From: an uncultured Flammeovirgaceae bacterium
GTDB taxonomy: Bacteria > Bacteroidota > Bacteroidia > Cytophagales > Cyclobacteriaceae
Length of the DNA: 5,893 bases
Direction: 5' to 3'
Assembly: GCA_937138955.1 (NCBI GenBank)
Contig: CAKZPJ010000336.1
Span: 1 to 5,893 of the forward strand
In this document: piece after piece, positions 1 to 5,893 of the stretch
Numbering within the stretch: position 1 is the stretch's first letter
How the letters are laid out: each line of letters starts with the position of its first letter
Position numbers and translations under genes: made by a program
Notes under the pieces: generated by a model
Database searches by the model: none
Told to the model about the DNA's origin: nothing
Seen by the model: only the letters and a program-made list of their open reading frames with translations

Positions 1-341
1 GCGGCATCACTGCCCGTGAAATTATCTCCGCTATCCGGCAGCGAGCGGGCATTGAACAACCGGATAACTATTTGCAAATGACAAACGACCAAGAAAGTAT
101 GCGATCGCTTATTCGTAACGAACGTCGTCTGGAATTATGTTTTGAAGGACACCGTTTCTGGGATATGCGACGCTGGAGGCTGGATTTAGACGAAAATGTA
201 GACGGTATTTTCTTCAACGGAAATCAGTATACTGATCTGGATGTGGAACTTCGACAGTACGGCGAACGAGCTATCTATGGCCCTATTCCCCAGTCAGAAA
301 CGGTAAAATTCAGTGCGCTAGAGCAAAACCAGGGCTGGTAA
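1..341 (+). CDS. SusD/RagB family outer-membrane nutrient-binding lipoprotein, C-terminal part (5' end outside window)
   Basis: The frame is open from the left edge (first whole codon at 3) to TAA at 339-341, giving the last 112 residues of a protein that is usually about 450-650 residues long. The TTG at 72 is an internal leucine codon, not a start. The fragment carries the conserved C-terminal signature of the SusD/RagB family: an IRxRAGI-like helix near its start, then NERRLELCFEGHRFWDMRRW (about nt 117-176), and an ending PIPxSE...LEQNQGW matching the family's usual 'PIP..E...NPGW' tail. Family members are lipoproteins on the cell surface that cap a SusC-type TonB-dependent transporter and bind glycan or other polymer ligands; the N-terminal lipobox and TPR helices would be upstream. 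The substrate cannot be read from this end of the protein. The following lipoprotein gene starts 41 bases downstream and is probably co-transcribed. Confidence 0.93.
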   Translation, partial: GITAREIISAIRQRAGIEQPDNYLQMTNDQESMRSLIRNERRLELCFEGHRFWDMRRWRLDLDENVDGIFFNGNQYTDLDVELRQYGERAIYGPIPQSETVKFSALEQNQGW

Positions 342-382
342 TTCATTTAATCAACTGTGATACACTGTAAAATATTTACGAT

Positions 383-1405
383 ATGAATATCAAAAATCTA
401 ATACTTTCGTGCTTGGTGCTGGTCTTGATTGCTTGCGAAAACCAAGATATAGTTTATCCGAATTACGAAACCACCGCCGGATATTTTCCCTACCAAACTC
501 CAGTGCGTACTTTAATCTTGGGTAACTACGATCAGGGAATTAATGAGAATGATAACAATTTTCGGTTTGAGATTGGAATGACCATGGCGGGGGTTTATGA
601 AAACGAACAGGAGCGCACCGTCCACTTTGAGATCGATAATAGCCTATTAGATAATGTTGCCAATGTACAGGCATTACCCGGTGAATACTATACCACTGAC
701 GTGCAAAGCCCTTTAACAATTCCCTCTGGTACCACCAAAGGAATTATTCCAATACAATTGACGGGAGGCTTCTTCGATGATCCACTTTCCTACGGTGAGG
801 GCGTCAACTACGTTATTCCAGTACGAATTACTGAGCTGGAAAATCTGGATACGCTACTTGCCGGTGAGAGCGTTGTAGCAAACCCCAACCGGGTAAATCC
901 CGCCGACTGGAATACTTTACCTCGCGACTACACGCTATTCGGCATCAAATACATCAATCCCTATCACGGAAGCTATCTTCGCCGGGGTGTTGACGTAATG
1001 ATCGATGCAGCGGGTAATGAAGTAGAAAACGTGTACATCAGCGAGTTCGTAGTACGCGACGAAGTAGTTCCGGTCAATACCTCCGGCCGGCGGTCAGTTA
1101 CTCTAGAAAATACAGTACGAAGAGGCGATAATGCTAGTCCCGGTAACCTAATGATGGAGCTAAGCTTTAATAGTGAGAACACCTGTACAATTAGTAGTGC
1201 CACCGATGATCCCTACCAGATTGACGGTAGCGGACAATTTGTAGAAGGTGGTGATGAGTGGGGAGGTAGACCCCGAGACGTGATTTACCTAGATTACGAC
1301 TATACTGATATAGCCAACAATGAAACTCATAGCGTACAAGATACTCTCGTCATCCGCGACCGGGCGGTTACTTTTGAGGAGTTTACTGTGGAGTTGAAGG
1401 AGTAA
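383..1405 (+). CDS. Surface lipoprotein with DUF1735-type N-terminal and DUF5627-type C-terminal domains, PUL accessory protein
   Basis: This is a complete 340-residue protein. It starts with a short lipoprotein signal: K4, a hydrophobic stretch at residues 6-16, and the lipobox LIAC with the acylated cysteine at C18. The residues after it (ENQD) are acidic, which fits the Bacteroidota signal for export to the outer face of the outer membrane. Residues about 30-150 resemble DUF1735, a beta-sandwich found in SusE-position lipoproteins (FPYQTPVRTLILG, then MAGVYENE, and YVIPVRIT at 143-150). The middle and C-terminal part resembles the DUF5627 family as I recall it: NPNR at 167-170, the segment YTLFGIKYINPYHGSYLRRG at about 183-202, EWGGRPRDVIYLDY at about 292-305, and HSVQDTLVIRDR near the end. 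The role is inferred to be carbohydrate binding or display beside SusD; no catalytic motif is visible. It is probably the last gene of the locus. The ATG at 383 is chosen because the signal peptide follows at once; there is no Shine-Dalgarno sequence, which is normal in this phylum. The domain names come from recognised motifs, not from a database search. Confidence 0.87.
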   Translation: MNIKNLILSCLVLVLIACENQDIVYPNYETTAGYFPYQTPVRTLILGNYDQGINENDNNFRFEIGMTMAGVYENEQERTVHFEIDNSLLDNVANVQALPGEYYTTDVQSPLTIPSGTTKGIIPIQLTGGFFDDPLSYGEGVNYVIPVRITELENLDTLLAGESVVANPNRVNPADWNTLPRDYTLFGIKYINPYHGSYLRRGVDVMIDAAGNEVENVYISEFVVRDEVVPVNTSGRRSVTLENTVRRGDNASPGNLMMELSFNSENTCTISSATDDPYQIDGSGQFVEGGDEWGGRPRDVIYLDYDYTDIANNETHSVQDTLVIRDRAVTFEEFTVELKE

Positions 1406-1415
1406 TGATCTGCTA

Positions 1416-1436
1416 CAGTGAGCCAACGCGGCACTG
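1416..1436 (+). terminator. Small imperfect hairpin after the lipoprotein gene, possible weak terminator or mRNA 3' end
   Basis: CAGTG (1416-1420) pairs with CACTG (1432-1436), and CC (1423-1424) pairs with GG (1430-1431), leaving an AG bulge and an AACGC loop. An alternative fold pairs AACGC (1425-1429) with GCGTT (1436-1440). The hairpin begins 11 bases past the lipoprotein stop, a plausible place to end the transcript. No run of T follows, so it does not meet the normal criteria for an intrinsic terminator. It could instead stabilise a 3' end or be chance. Confidence 0.22.
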
Positions 1437-1482
1437 CGTTCTGGGGCGCACTGAAAGTTGAGATTATCTAATCGCTCAGTAA

Positions 1483-1515
1483 TTTGGTGCGTATAATTAG
1501 TTATGCCTATTTTTG
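1483..1515 (+). promoter_or_regulatory. Candidate Bacteroidota-type promoter for the jet operon
   Basis: TATTTTTG at 1508-1515 matches the Bacteroidota -7 consensus TAnnTTTG exactly. TTTG at 1483-1486 lies 21 bases upstream and fits the -33 element. Transcription would begin near 1519-1522, giving jetA a leader of about 60 bases. The only other non-coding stretch upstream on this strand is the 41-base gap after susD, so this is the natural place for a jet promoter. The word TTTGGTG occurs twice here (1483-1489 and 1512-1518, 29 bases apart), covering part of each element. The motif is short and could occur by chance. If used, it would start downstream of the ATG at 1503, so this promoter could not express the small ORF starting there. 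Confidence 0.4.
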
Positions 1516-1586
1516 GTGTGCGGACGAACGAAGAAGATAAGCGACAGTTTGGCCGTTTTGTCCTGCATCAACCTGACACGCTATGA
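1503..1586 (+). CDS. Possible 27-residue leader ORF overlapping the jetA start (hypothetical)
   Basis: An ATG at 1503 opens 27 codons that end in TGA at 1584-1586, overlapping the jetA ATG (1583-1585) in the ATGA arrangement. The predicted peptide begins MPIFGVRTNEEDKRQF and ends HQPDTL. It is charged and soluble in character, with no signal or membrane segment. I do not recognise it. The overlap would suit translational coupling, the same device that links jetB to jetC. Against it, the ORF is short, an in-frame TAA precedes it at 1494-1496, there is no ribosome binding site, and the best candidate promoter starts transcription inside it. Chance is a strong alternative. Confidence 0.18.
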   Translation: MPIFGVRTNEEDKRQFGRFVLHQPDTL

Positions 1587-3022
1587 ACTACGACGACCTG
1601 CGCTACCATTTCGACCGCCACGTCGCCCTACGATTTATTAAGAAAGATCACGCGCCACTGATTGGCTCTTTCCTGCACCAAGCCTTCAAAGCGGGCAACC
1701 ATTATAAAGTGTTGGAAACTGAGCTTACGGATCAGTTGTACGATTTTTTGACTACGCTTAATGCGGGACACGACCCGGCTCCGTATCCACTTAGCCCTAA
1801 AGAGTACCTCAAACAGTGGACGCAAAGTGGGTTTCTACGTAAGGCTTATGAAGACAATTGGGATGTGCCGATGTATCAACTTACTTCCGGCAGTGAGTTG
1901 GCTCTGCGCTGGCTGGCTTCTTTGGATAAAAAAGAATTTGTGGGCACCGAAAGTCGGTTGCTACAAATTATCCGTTTGCTGGAGGAAATGGTACAAAAGA
2001 CGCAGATTGATCCGGCCGAACGAATTAAGCTGCTGGAAAAGCAAAAGGAGGCACTGAATCAGGAAATTGCCGAACTATCTGTTCGGGAAGAACCACTGGA
2101 GCCGGATGAAACCCAGCTAAAAGAACGTTTCTACGAGCTCGAGCGCATGGCGCGCGATCTTATGGCCGACTTTCGGGAGGTAGGCGAAAACTTTCGCTCA
2201 CTCGATCAGCGTGCCCGGGAAAAACAGCTGACTCAAACAATGGTTCGTGGTAAAATGATTGGCGAGGTGCTGGATGCCTACGATGCGCTGTGGCAGTCAG
2301 ATCAGGGCAAGAGCTTTGCGGCTTTCTGGGAGTTACTGATGAATACTGAGCAACAAGAAGCCCTCGACGGCATGATTCGACAGGTGAAACAACTGCCTCA
2401 GGTTGCCTCATTAAGCAGTAATGCGGTAATTAGTCGCCTTAAAATTAATCTGATTAATGTGGGCGATCAGGTGAACCAGTCGAACCATCAACTAGTAGCG
2501 CAACTGCGGCGGTTTCTGGATGCCCAGGTACTGTTGGAGAATCGTCGCATTGCCGAAACGATTGACACCATTCAGGCGGAAGCCATCGCGTTGAAAGATA
2601 CATTGAGTTGGCGGAAGCCGTTCTTTTGGCTCGATGATAAACCCGCGATGGACTTCACTATGGCTCGCCCGCTGTTTACTCCGCCATCCCGTCCGGTAAT
2701 CACTGCCGAAGTGATCGAGGAGGGCGTGTCTGATAACCAAACCGATGTGCTGTTTGAGCAGGTGTACGTAGACCCGCAGGAGTTGCAACAAAAAATTCGT
2801 AAACTGCTGCGCCAGCACAGCCAGGTATCGTTACGGGAAATCACCCGGCACTTCCCGATAGAAAAAGGCTTGACCGAACTCCTGACCTACCTCAATCTGG
2901 CATCGCAAGACAATAGAACGGTGGTAGATGCTGAGGTGATTGAGGAAATTGAGGTGCGGGATAAAAAATATTCCGAAGAACCTTTCTTGGTAGACGTGCC
3001 CCAGCACATATTTTCTCGCTAA
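1583..3022 (+). CDS. jetA: Wadjet type I kleisin subunit JetA (DUF3375, MukF-like)
   Basis: JetA is the kleisin of the Wadjet SMC complex. It bridges the JetC heads, recruits JetB and, in characterised type I complexes, joins two motor units into a dimer; the complex acts in the cytoplasm on closed circular DNA. The 479-residue length is normal for DUF3375. Family landmarks are the N-terminal helical domain MNYDDLRYHFDRHVALRFI, APLIGSFLHQAF at 24-35, PKEYL...W at 72-79, EFVGTESRLLQI at 118-129, the RDLMADFREVGENFRSLD block at 191-208, SDQGKSFAAFWE at 239-250, and the QLRRFLDAQVLLENRRI helix at about 307-323. Residues about 395-445 form a likely winged-helix domain that would contact a JetC head, as in MukF. 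The stretch at about 355-395 is proline-rich, then acidic, and is probably a flexible linker. The start is secure because an in-frame TGA sits at 1574-1576, just upstream of this ATG. jetB follows after 35 bases. Confidence 0.95.
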   Translation: MNYDDLRYHFDRHVALRFIKKDHAPLIGSFLHQAFKAGNHYKVLETELTDQLYDFLTTLNAGHDPAPYPLSPKEYLKQWTQSGFLRKAYEDNWDVPMYQLTSGSELALRWLASLDKKEFVGTESRLLQIIRLLEEMVQKTQIDPAERIKLLEKQKEALNQEIAELSVREEPLEPDETQLKERFYELERMARDLMADFREVGENFRSLDQRAREKQLTQTMVRGKMIGEVLDAYDALWQSDQGKSFAAFWELLMNTEQQEALDGMIRQVKQLPQVASLSSNAVISRLKINLINVGDQVNQSNHQLVAQLRRFLDAQVLLENRRIAETIDTIQAEAIALKDTLSWRKPFFWLDDKPAMDFTMARPLFTPPSRPVITAEVIEEGVSDNQTDVLFEQVYVDPQELQQKIRKLLRQHSQVSLREITRHFPIEKGLTELLTYLNLASQDNRTVVDAEVIEEIEVRDKKYSEEPFLVDVPQHIFSR

Positions 3023-3057
3023 CCAGCTACTCATAGAAACTCTGACTTATTTATTCC

Positions 3058-3651
3058 ATGACCGATACCGACCTAAAAAATGTTCCCAGCTACAGCAAGG
3101 TGCTGGCTCACTTGTTGAAAGGGCCACTCTACGCGCACGATAAAGACCTGTGGCATCAGTTGGTACACCATCAGCGCAGCATTCAGCAGTACTTCGGGGC
3201 ATTGCCGCTTAATCTCTACGTAGACGAGCAGGAGGGCTATGCTTTTCTCAAACCTTTGTCCGCTGAAGAAGAAGAGATGTGGCGCGAAGAACGCGGTGAA
3301 GACCCATCTCGCCTAATTTCGCAGCGTAAGCTCAGCTACGGACAGACTCTTATCTTAGTGCTACTTCGCAAACGCTTGCTGGAGCACGATGCCCAGGGGG
3401 GCGATACCCGATTAGTTATTCCCCGGGACGAAATCCAGGAAATAATGCAGGTATTTCTGCCCGACGAAACCAATCAGGCTCGGCTCACGGAGTACGTAGA
3501 GACGGGTATCAATAAAATGATTGATATCGGTATCTTACGAGCACTCTCCAACGATCGCGAACACGTGGAAGTGAACCGAATTCTGAAAGCTAAGGTTACG
3601 CCTACTGAATTGGAAAATATTGTAGAAAGCCTTGAAAAATATCGTCCATGA
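3058..3651 (+). CDS. jetB: Wadjet type I KITE subunit JetB (DUF4194, MukE-like)
   Basis: JetB is the MukE-like winged-helix (KITE) partner that binds the JetA kleisin and helps clamp DNA on the JetC heads. The 197-residue protein has the usual DUF4194 landmarks: VLAHLLKGPLY near the N-terminus (15-25), LWHQL...QQYFGALPLNLYVDE (31-57), EGYAFLKPL (59-67), a charged acidic insert (about 69-84), then RLISQRKLSYGQTLILVLLR at 85-104, RLLEHDAQGGDTRLVIPRDEI (106-126), an INKMIDIGILR helix (151-161) and a short C-terminal strand-helix segment RILKAKV (174-180). There is no signal peptide and no catalytic motif, as expected for a structural subunit. The ATG lies 35 bases past jetA with an AT-rich leader and no Shine-Dalgarno sequence. 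Its TGA stop overlaps the jetC ATG by four bases, so the two are very likely translated in a coupled way. Confidence 0.94.
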   Translation: MTDTDLKNVPSYSKVLAHLLKGPLYAHDKDLWHQLVHHQRSIQQYFGALPLNLYVDEQEGYAFLKPLSAEEEEMWREERGEDPSRLISQRKLSYGQTLILVLLRKRLLEHDAQGGDTRLVIPRDEIQEIMQVFLPDETNQARLTEYVETGINKMIDIGILRALSNDREHVEVNRILKAKVTPTELENIVESLEKYRP

Positions 3652-5893
3652 ATACAACCGAAACGGCGATGTTAGATTTTGAAGTCGGCCGAGAAGCCCA
3701 GCGGGGTTACCGACTGGATGCGCTGGAAGTATACAACTGGGGTACTTTCAACCACAAAATATGGTCTATTCAGCCATCGCAGAAGAACGCGCTACTCACG
3801 GGCGACATCGGGTCGGGAAAGAGCACCCTGGTAGATGCGCTCACTACGCTGCTGGTGCCCCACCATCGGATTGTGTACAACGCTGCTGCCGGAGCCCAGG
3901 CGAAAGAACGCTCGCTTCGGTCGTATTTGCGGGGCGAGTACCGTAGCGTACGCGAAAGCACTAGTGCTCAGGCCAAAGCTGTGGCTTTGCGCGAAGACGG
4001 AAAGAGTTACTCGGTGCTGCTGGCTCGCTTTACTAACGCCGGTTTACGCGAGCGGGTAACCCTAGCGCAGGTGCTCTGGATAGAAGACCATCGGGAGAAA
4101 AAGTTCTTCATCGTCTCGCGTGATCGGCTCACCATAAAAGATCACTTTACCGGGTTTGGATCGGATTTGCTTCAGCTCAAAGCGCAGTTGCGTCGGCAGG
4201 AGCATACGCAGGTGTTCGATGCCTTTAAAGATTACAGCGCGCGCCTGCGTCAGCACTTCGGCATGAGTAGCGAAAAAACGTTGCAACTGTTCTACCAAAC
4301 GGTTTCGATGAAGTCGGTAGACAACCTCACCACCTTTGTGCGCTCGCATATGCTGGATCAGACCGATACCCGCGAGCAACTGCTGGAGCTACAGCGCAAC
4401 TTCGAGAACTTACAGCAAGCCTACGAAAGTGTACTCAAGGCCCGTAAGCAAACCGACCTACTCAAGCCAGTAATTGACGAAGGGAAAAAATACGAACGGA
4501 TTGTCGGCAAAATCGAGCAGCTAGGAAATAATCGTGATGCCCTACCTAGCTTTATCGCCGAAAAACGCTACCGTTTGCTGAGTGAAGCCTTGGTGGATAT
4601 CAAGCAGCAACAAGAAGAAGTCAATCAGCTACGGCAAGCAGAAGAGCAGCTACTATCTCAACTGAACGACCAGCGAGAGGGCGTTACCAAAGCCTACTAC
4701 CAGAGTGGGGGCAATCGTATTGAGGATATTAAGAATACGATCAAAGCGGAGCAACAGGAGAAAAATCATCGGTCGGGGCGTTGGGATCACTACCATCGGC
4801 TGACCGAGACATTGCGCTACCCTCAGGCGGATACTCAGGCACTCTTTGAGCGTAACCAGCAGCAGGCGCAGCAGGAGCTAACCAATGTGCGGGAACGTAA
4901 GCAGCAGCTTCTGCGGGAACGCGACGAGCGAGTAGTACATCAGAACGAGCTTTGGAAGAAAAAGGAAGAAGAAGAGCAGGAGCTGCACTCACTCCGACAA
5001 CGGCAGAGTCAGATCCCCCGGCAGCAGATTGAAATGCGGCAACGCCTGACCGAAGCACTGGGACTGCGTTCCGAGCAACTGCCCTTTGTGGGCGAACTGC
5101 TGCGGGTACGACCCGAGGAAGCCGCTTGGGAGGGAGCCATTGAACGTTTGTTGCACGGCTTTGCCCTCAGCTTGCTCGTACCCGACGAACTGTACGCCAC
5201 GGTGAGTCAGTACGTGAATAAAACGGATTTGCGAGGACGATTGGTTTACTACCGCACCTTAATTGATACCGGGGCTACGTACGCCAATACAATTGCCGAT
5301 CAGTCGCTGCTCCACAAAATTGATATTAAGCCGGATACTCCGTTTGAAGACTGGCTAGAACGAACGCTGGAGCAACGGTTCAACTACCTTTGTGCCGATA
5401 CGATGGATCAGTTTCGCTCTCTGCCTCGTGCCATCACACGTCAGGGATTGGTGAAGCACGGGCGCACTAAGCACGAAAAAGATGATCGACGCACCATTGA
5501 TAGCCGTCGCTTTTACGTGTTAGGCTGGTCGAACCAAGAAAAGGTGGATGCGTTGCAAAAGTCAGTCAACCACTGGAAGCAGACTTGGCAGTCGGTAGGC
5601 GACGAACTGACTGCGCTGGAAGAAGAAGCGGAAGCATTGGAGCAACGGGCAGAGGGTGCCCGCGATCTGTCGCAGTTCACAGAGTTCCACGAAATCAACT
5701 GGGCAGAAGTGGTACACCGCATTCAGGCACTGCAAGAGGAGATGCGTTCGCTGGAGCATTCCTCGGACAAACTAAAGCAACTCAAAAGCGAAATGGATCG
5801 CCTGGCCGAGCAAATTACCACGCATCAGCGCGAGAAGGAAGGGTTGCTTACTCGGCAGGGAGCGCTTTCTAGCCGACACAGCGACTGCGAGCG
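3648..5893 (+). CDS. jetC: Wadjet type I SMC-like ATPase JetC (MukB-like), 3' end outside window
   Basis: The frame runs from ATG 3648 (overlapping the jetB stop as ATGA) to the last base without a stop: 748 whole codons. JetC is the MukB-like SMC motor that hydrolyses ATP to extrude DNA loops. The N-terminal head has the Walker A loop GDIGSGKST at residues 52-60 (K58 codon at 3819-3821), followed by LVDALTTLLVP and an AGAQAKERSLRSYLRGEY segment typical of type I JetC. YQTVSMKSVDNLTTFVR at about 216-232 leads into the outgoing coiled coil (about 240-465, rich in Q, E, R). The hinge follows at about 468-625: LPFVGELLRVRPEEAAWEGA, LLHGFALSLLVPDELY, LRGRLVYYR, then KHGRTKHEKDD and RRFYVLGWSN. 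The returning coil begins near 630. Walker B, the ABC signature and the C-terminal head, perhaps 350-450 residues judging by family length, are beyond the edge. A second ATG at 3669 is possible, but the stop-start overlap favours 3648. The intact hinge and MukF/MukE-like neighbours rule out SbcC or RecN. Confidence 0.95.
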   Translation, partial: MNTTETAMLDFEVGREAQRGYRLDALEVYNWGTFNHKIWSIQPSQKNALLTGDIGSGKSTLVDALTTLLVPHHRIVYNAAAGAQAKERSLRSYLRGEYRSVRESTSAQAKAVALREDGKSYSVLLARFTNAGLRERVTLAQVLWIEDHREKKFFIVSRDRLTIKDHFTGFGSDLLQLKAQLRRQEHTQVFDAFKDYSARLRQHFGMSSEKTLQLFYQTVSMKSVDNLTTFVRSHMLDQTDTREQLLELQRNFENLQQAYESVLKARKQTDLLKPVIDEGKKYERIVGKIEQLGNNRDALPSFIAEKRYRLLSEALVDIKQQQEEVNQLRQAEEQLLSQLNDQREGVTKAYYQSGGNRIEDIKNTIKAEQQEKNHRSGRWDHYHRLTETLRYPQADTQALFERNQQQAQQELTNVRERKQQLLRERDERVVHQNELWKKKEEEEQELHSLRQRQSQIPRQQIEMRQRLTEALGLRSEQLPFVGELLRVRPEEAAWEGAIERLLHGFALSLLVPDELYATVSQYVNKTDLRGRLVYYRTLIDTGATYANTIADQSLLHKIDIKPDTPFEDWLERTLEQRFNYLCADTMDQFRSLPRAITRQGLVKHGRTKHEKDDRRTIDSRRFYVLGWSNQEKVDALQKSVNHWKQTWQSVGDELTALEEEAEALEQRAEGARDLSQFTEFHEINWAEVVHRIQALQEEMRSLEHSSDKLKQLKSEMDRLAEQITTHQREKEGLLTRQGALSSRHSDCE

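Noticed and set aside
72..341. TTG at 72 read as the start of a separate 89-residue gene
   Set aside because: The same frame is open back to the left edge and continues the SusD C-terminal domain, so this is an internal leucine.
1425..1440. AACGC/GCGTT stem as an intrinsic terminator
   Set aside because: The stem is only five pairs and is followed by a G-rich sequence instead of a T-run; it also competes with the 1416-1436 fold.
2492..2818. Minus-strand open frame of 108 codons, with another overlapping it at 2572-2844
   Set aside because: Both are antisense to the well-matched jetA coding region and have low-complexity, non-family-like products.
4062..4379. Minus-strand open frame of 105 codons
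   Set aside because: It lies fully inside jetC, whose + frame matches the JetC family along its whole visible length; the minus-strand peptide has no recognisable domain.
4855..4915. Repetitive cag/gca-rich stretch that looks like a tandem repeat
   Set aside because: It encodes a Gln/Glu-rich coiled-coil segment of JetC and the units are not exact, so it reflects protein composition.
5585..5872. Plus-strand open frame of 95 codons in another frame, rich in G, R and A
   Set aside because: It is a shadow of the jetC return coiled coil; its composition is what a shifted Glu/Gln-rich coil would give.
3648..5893. Housekeeping MukBEF, or SbcC/Rad50 nuclease subunit
   Set aside because: DUF3375 and DUF4194 type neighbours and the JetC-style head and hinge motifs fit Wadjet type I; SbcC has a zinc-hook CxxC and an SbcD partner, neither of which is seen.

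Overview
The window comes from a member of the Bacteroidota, probably an environmental lineage of the Cytophagales type; this placement is inferred from gene content only. The evidence is the tail of a SusD/RagB nutrient-binding gene, a DUF1735/DUF5627-type outer-membrane lipoprotein found with such loci, the lack of Shine-Dalgarno sequences before any start, and a candidate promoter of the Bacteroidota -33/-7 type. All recognised genes lie on the + strand.

Region 1 (1-1405) is the downstream end of a polysaccharide utilization locus. It holds the C-terminal 112 residues of a SusD-like protein and then, after 41 bases, a complete 340-residue surface lipoprotein in the position usually taken by SusE/F-type or other accessory glycan-binding proteins. 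The matching SusC transporter and any enzymes would lie upstream, outside the window.

Region 2 (1406-1582) is a 177-base gap. It contains a small imperfect hairpin without a U-tract, a candidate promoter (TTTG at 1483-1486, TATTTTTG at 1508-1515) and a possible 27-codon ORF whose stop overlaps the next start by ATGA.

Region 3 (1583-5893) is a type I Wadjet anti-plasmid system in the order jetA (DUF3375, MukF-like kleisin), jetB (DUF4194, MukE-like KITE subunit) and jetC (MukB/SMC-like ATPase). jetC starts inside the jetB stop codon and stays open to the last base. The visible 748 residues of JetC include the Walker A loop, a long outgoing coiled coil, the complete hinge and the start of the returning coil. 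Walker B, the ABC signature and the nuclease gene jetD should lie just past the right edge. In characterised Wadjet systems JetABC forms an SMC motor that extrudes DNA loops, and JetD cuts small closed circular DNA, which lowers plasmid transformation.

The system itself is already described. The new points here are its position directly behind a glycan-use locus, the possible leader ORF, and a few sequence details listed in the findings.
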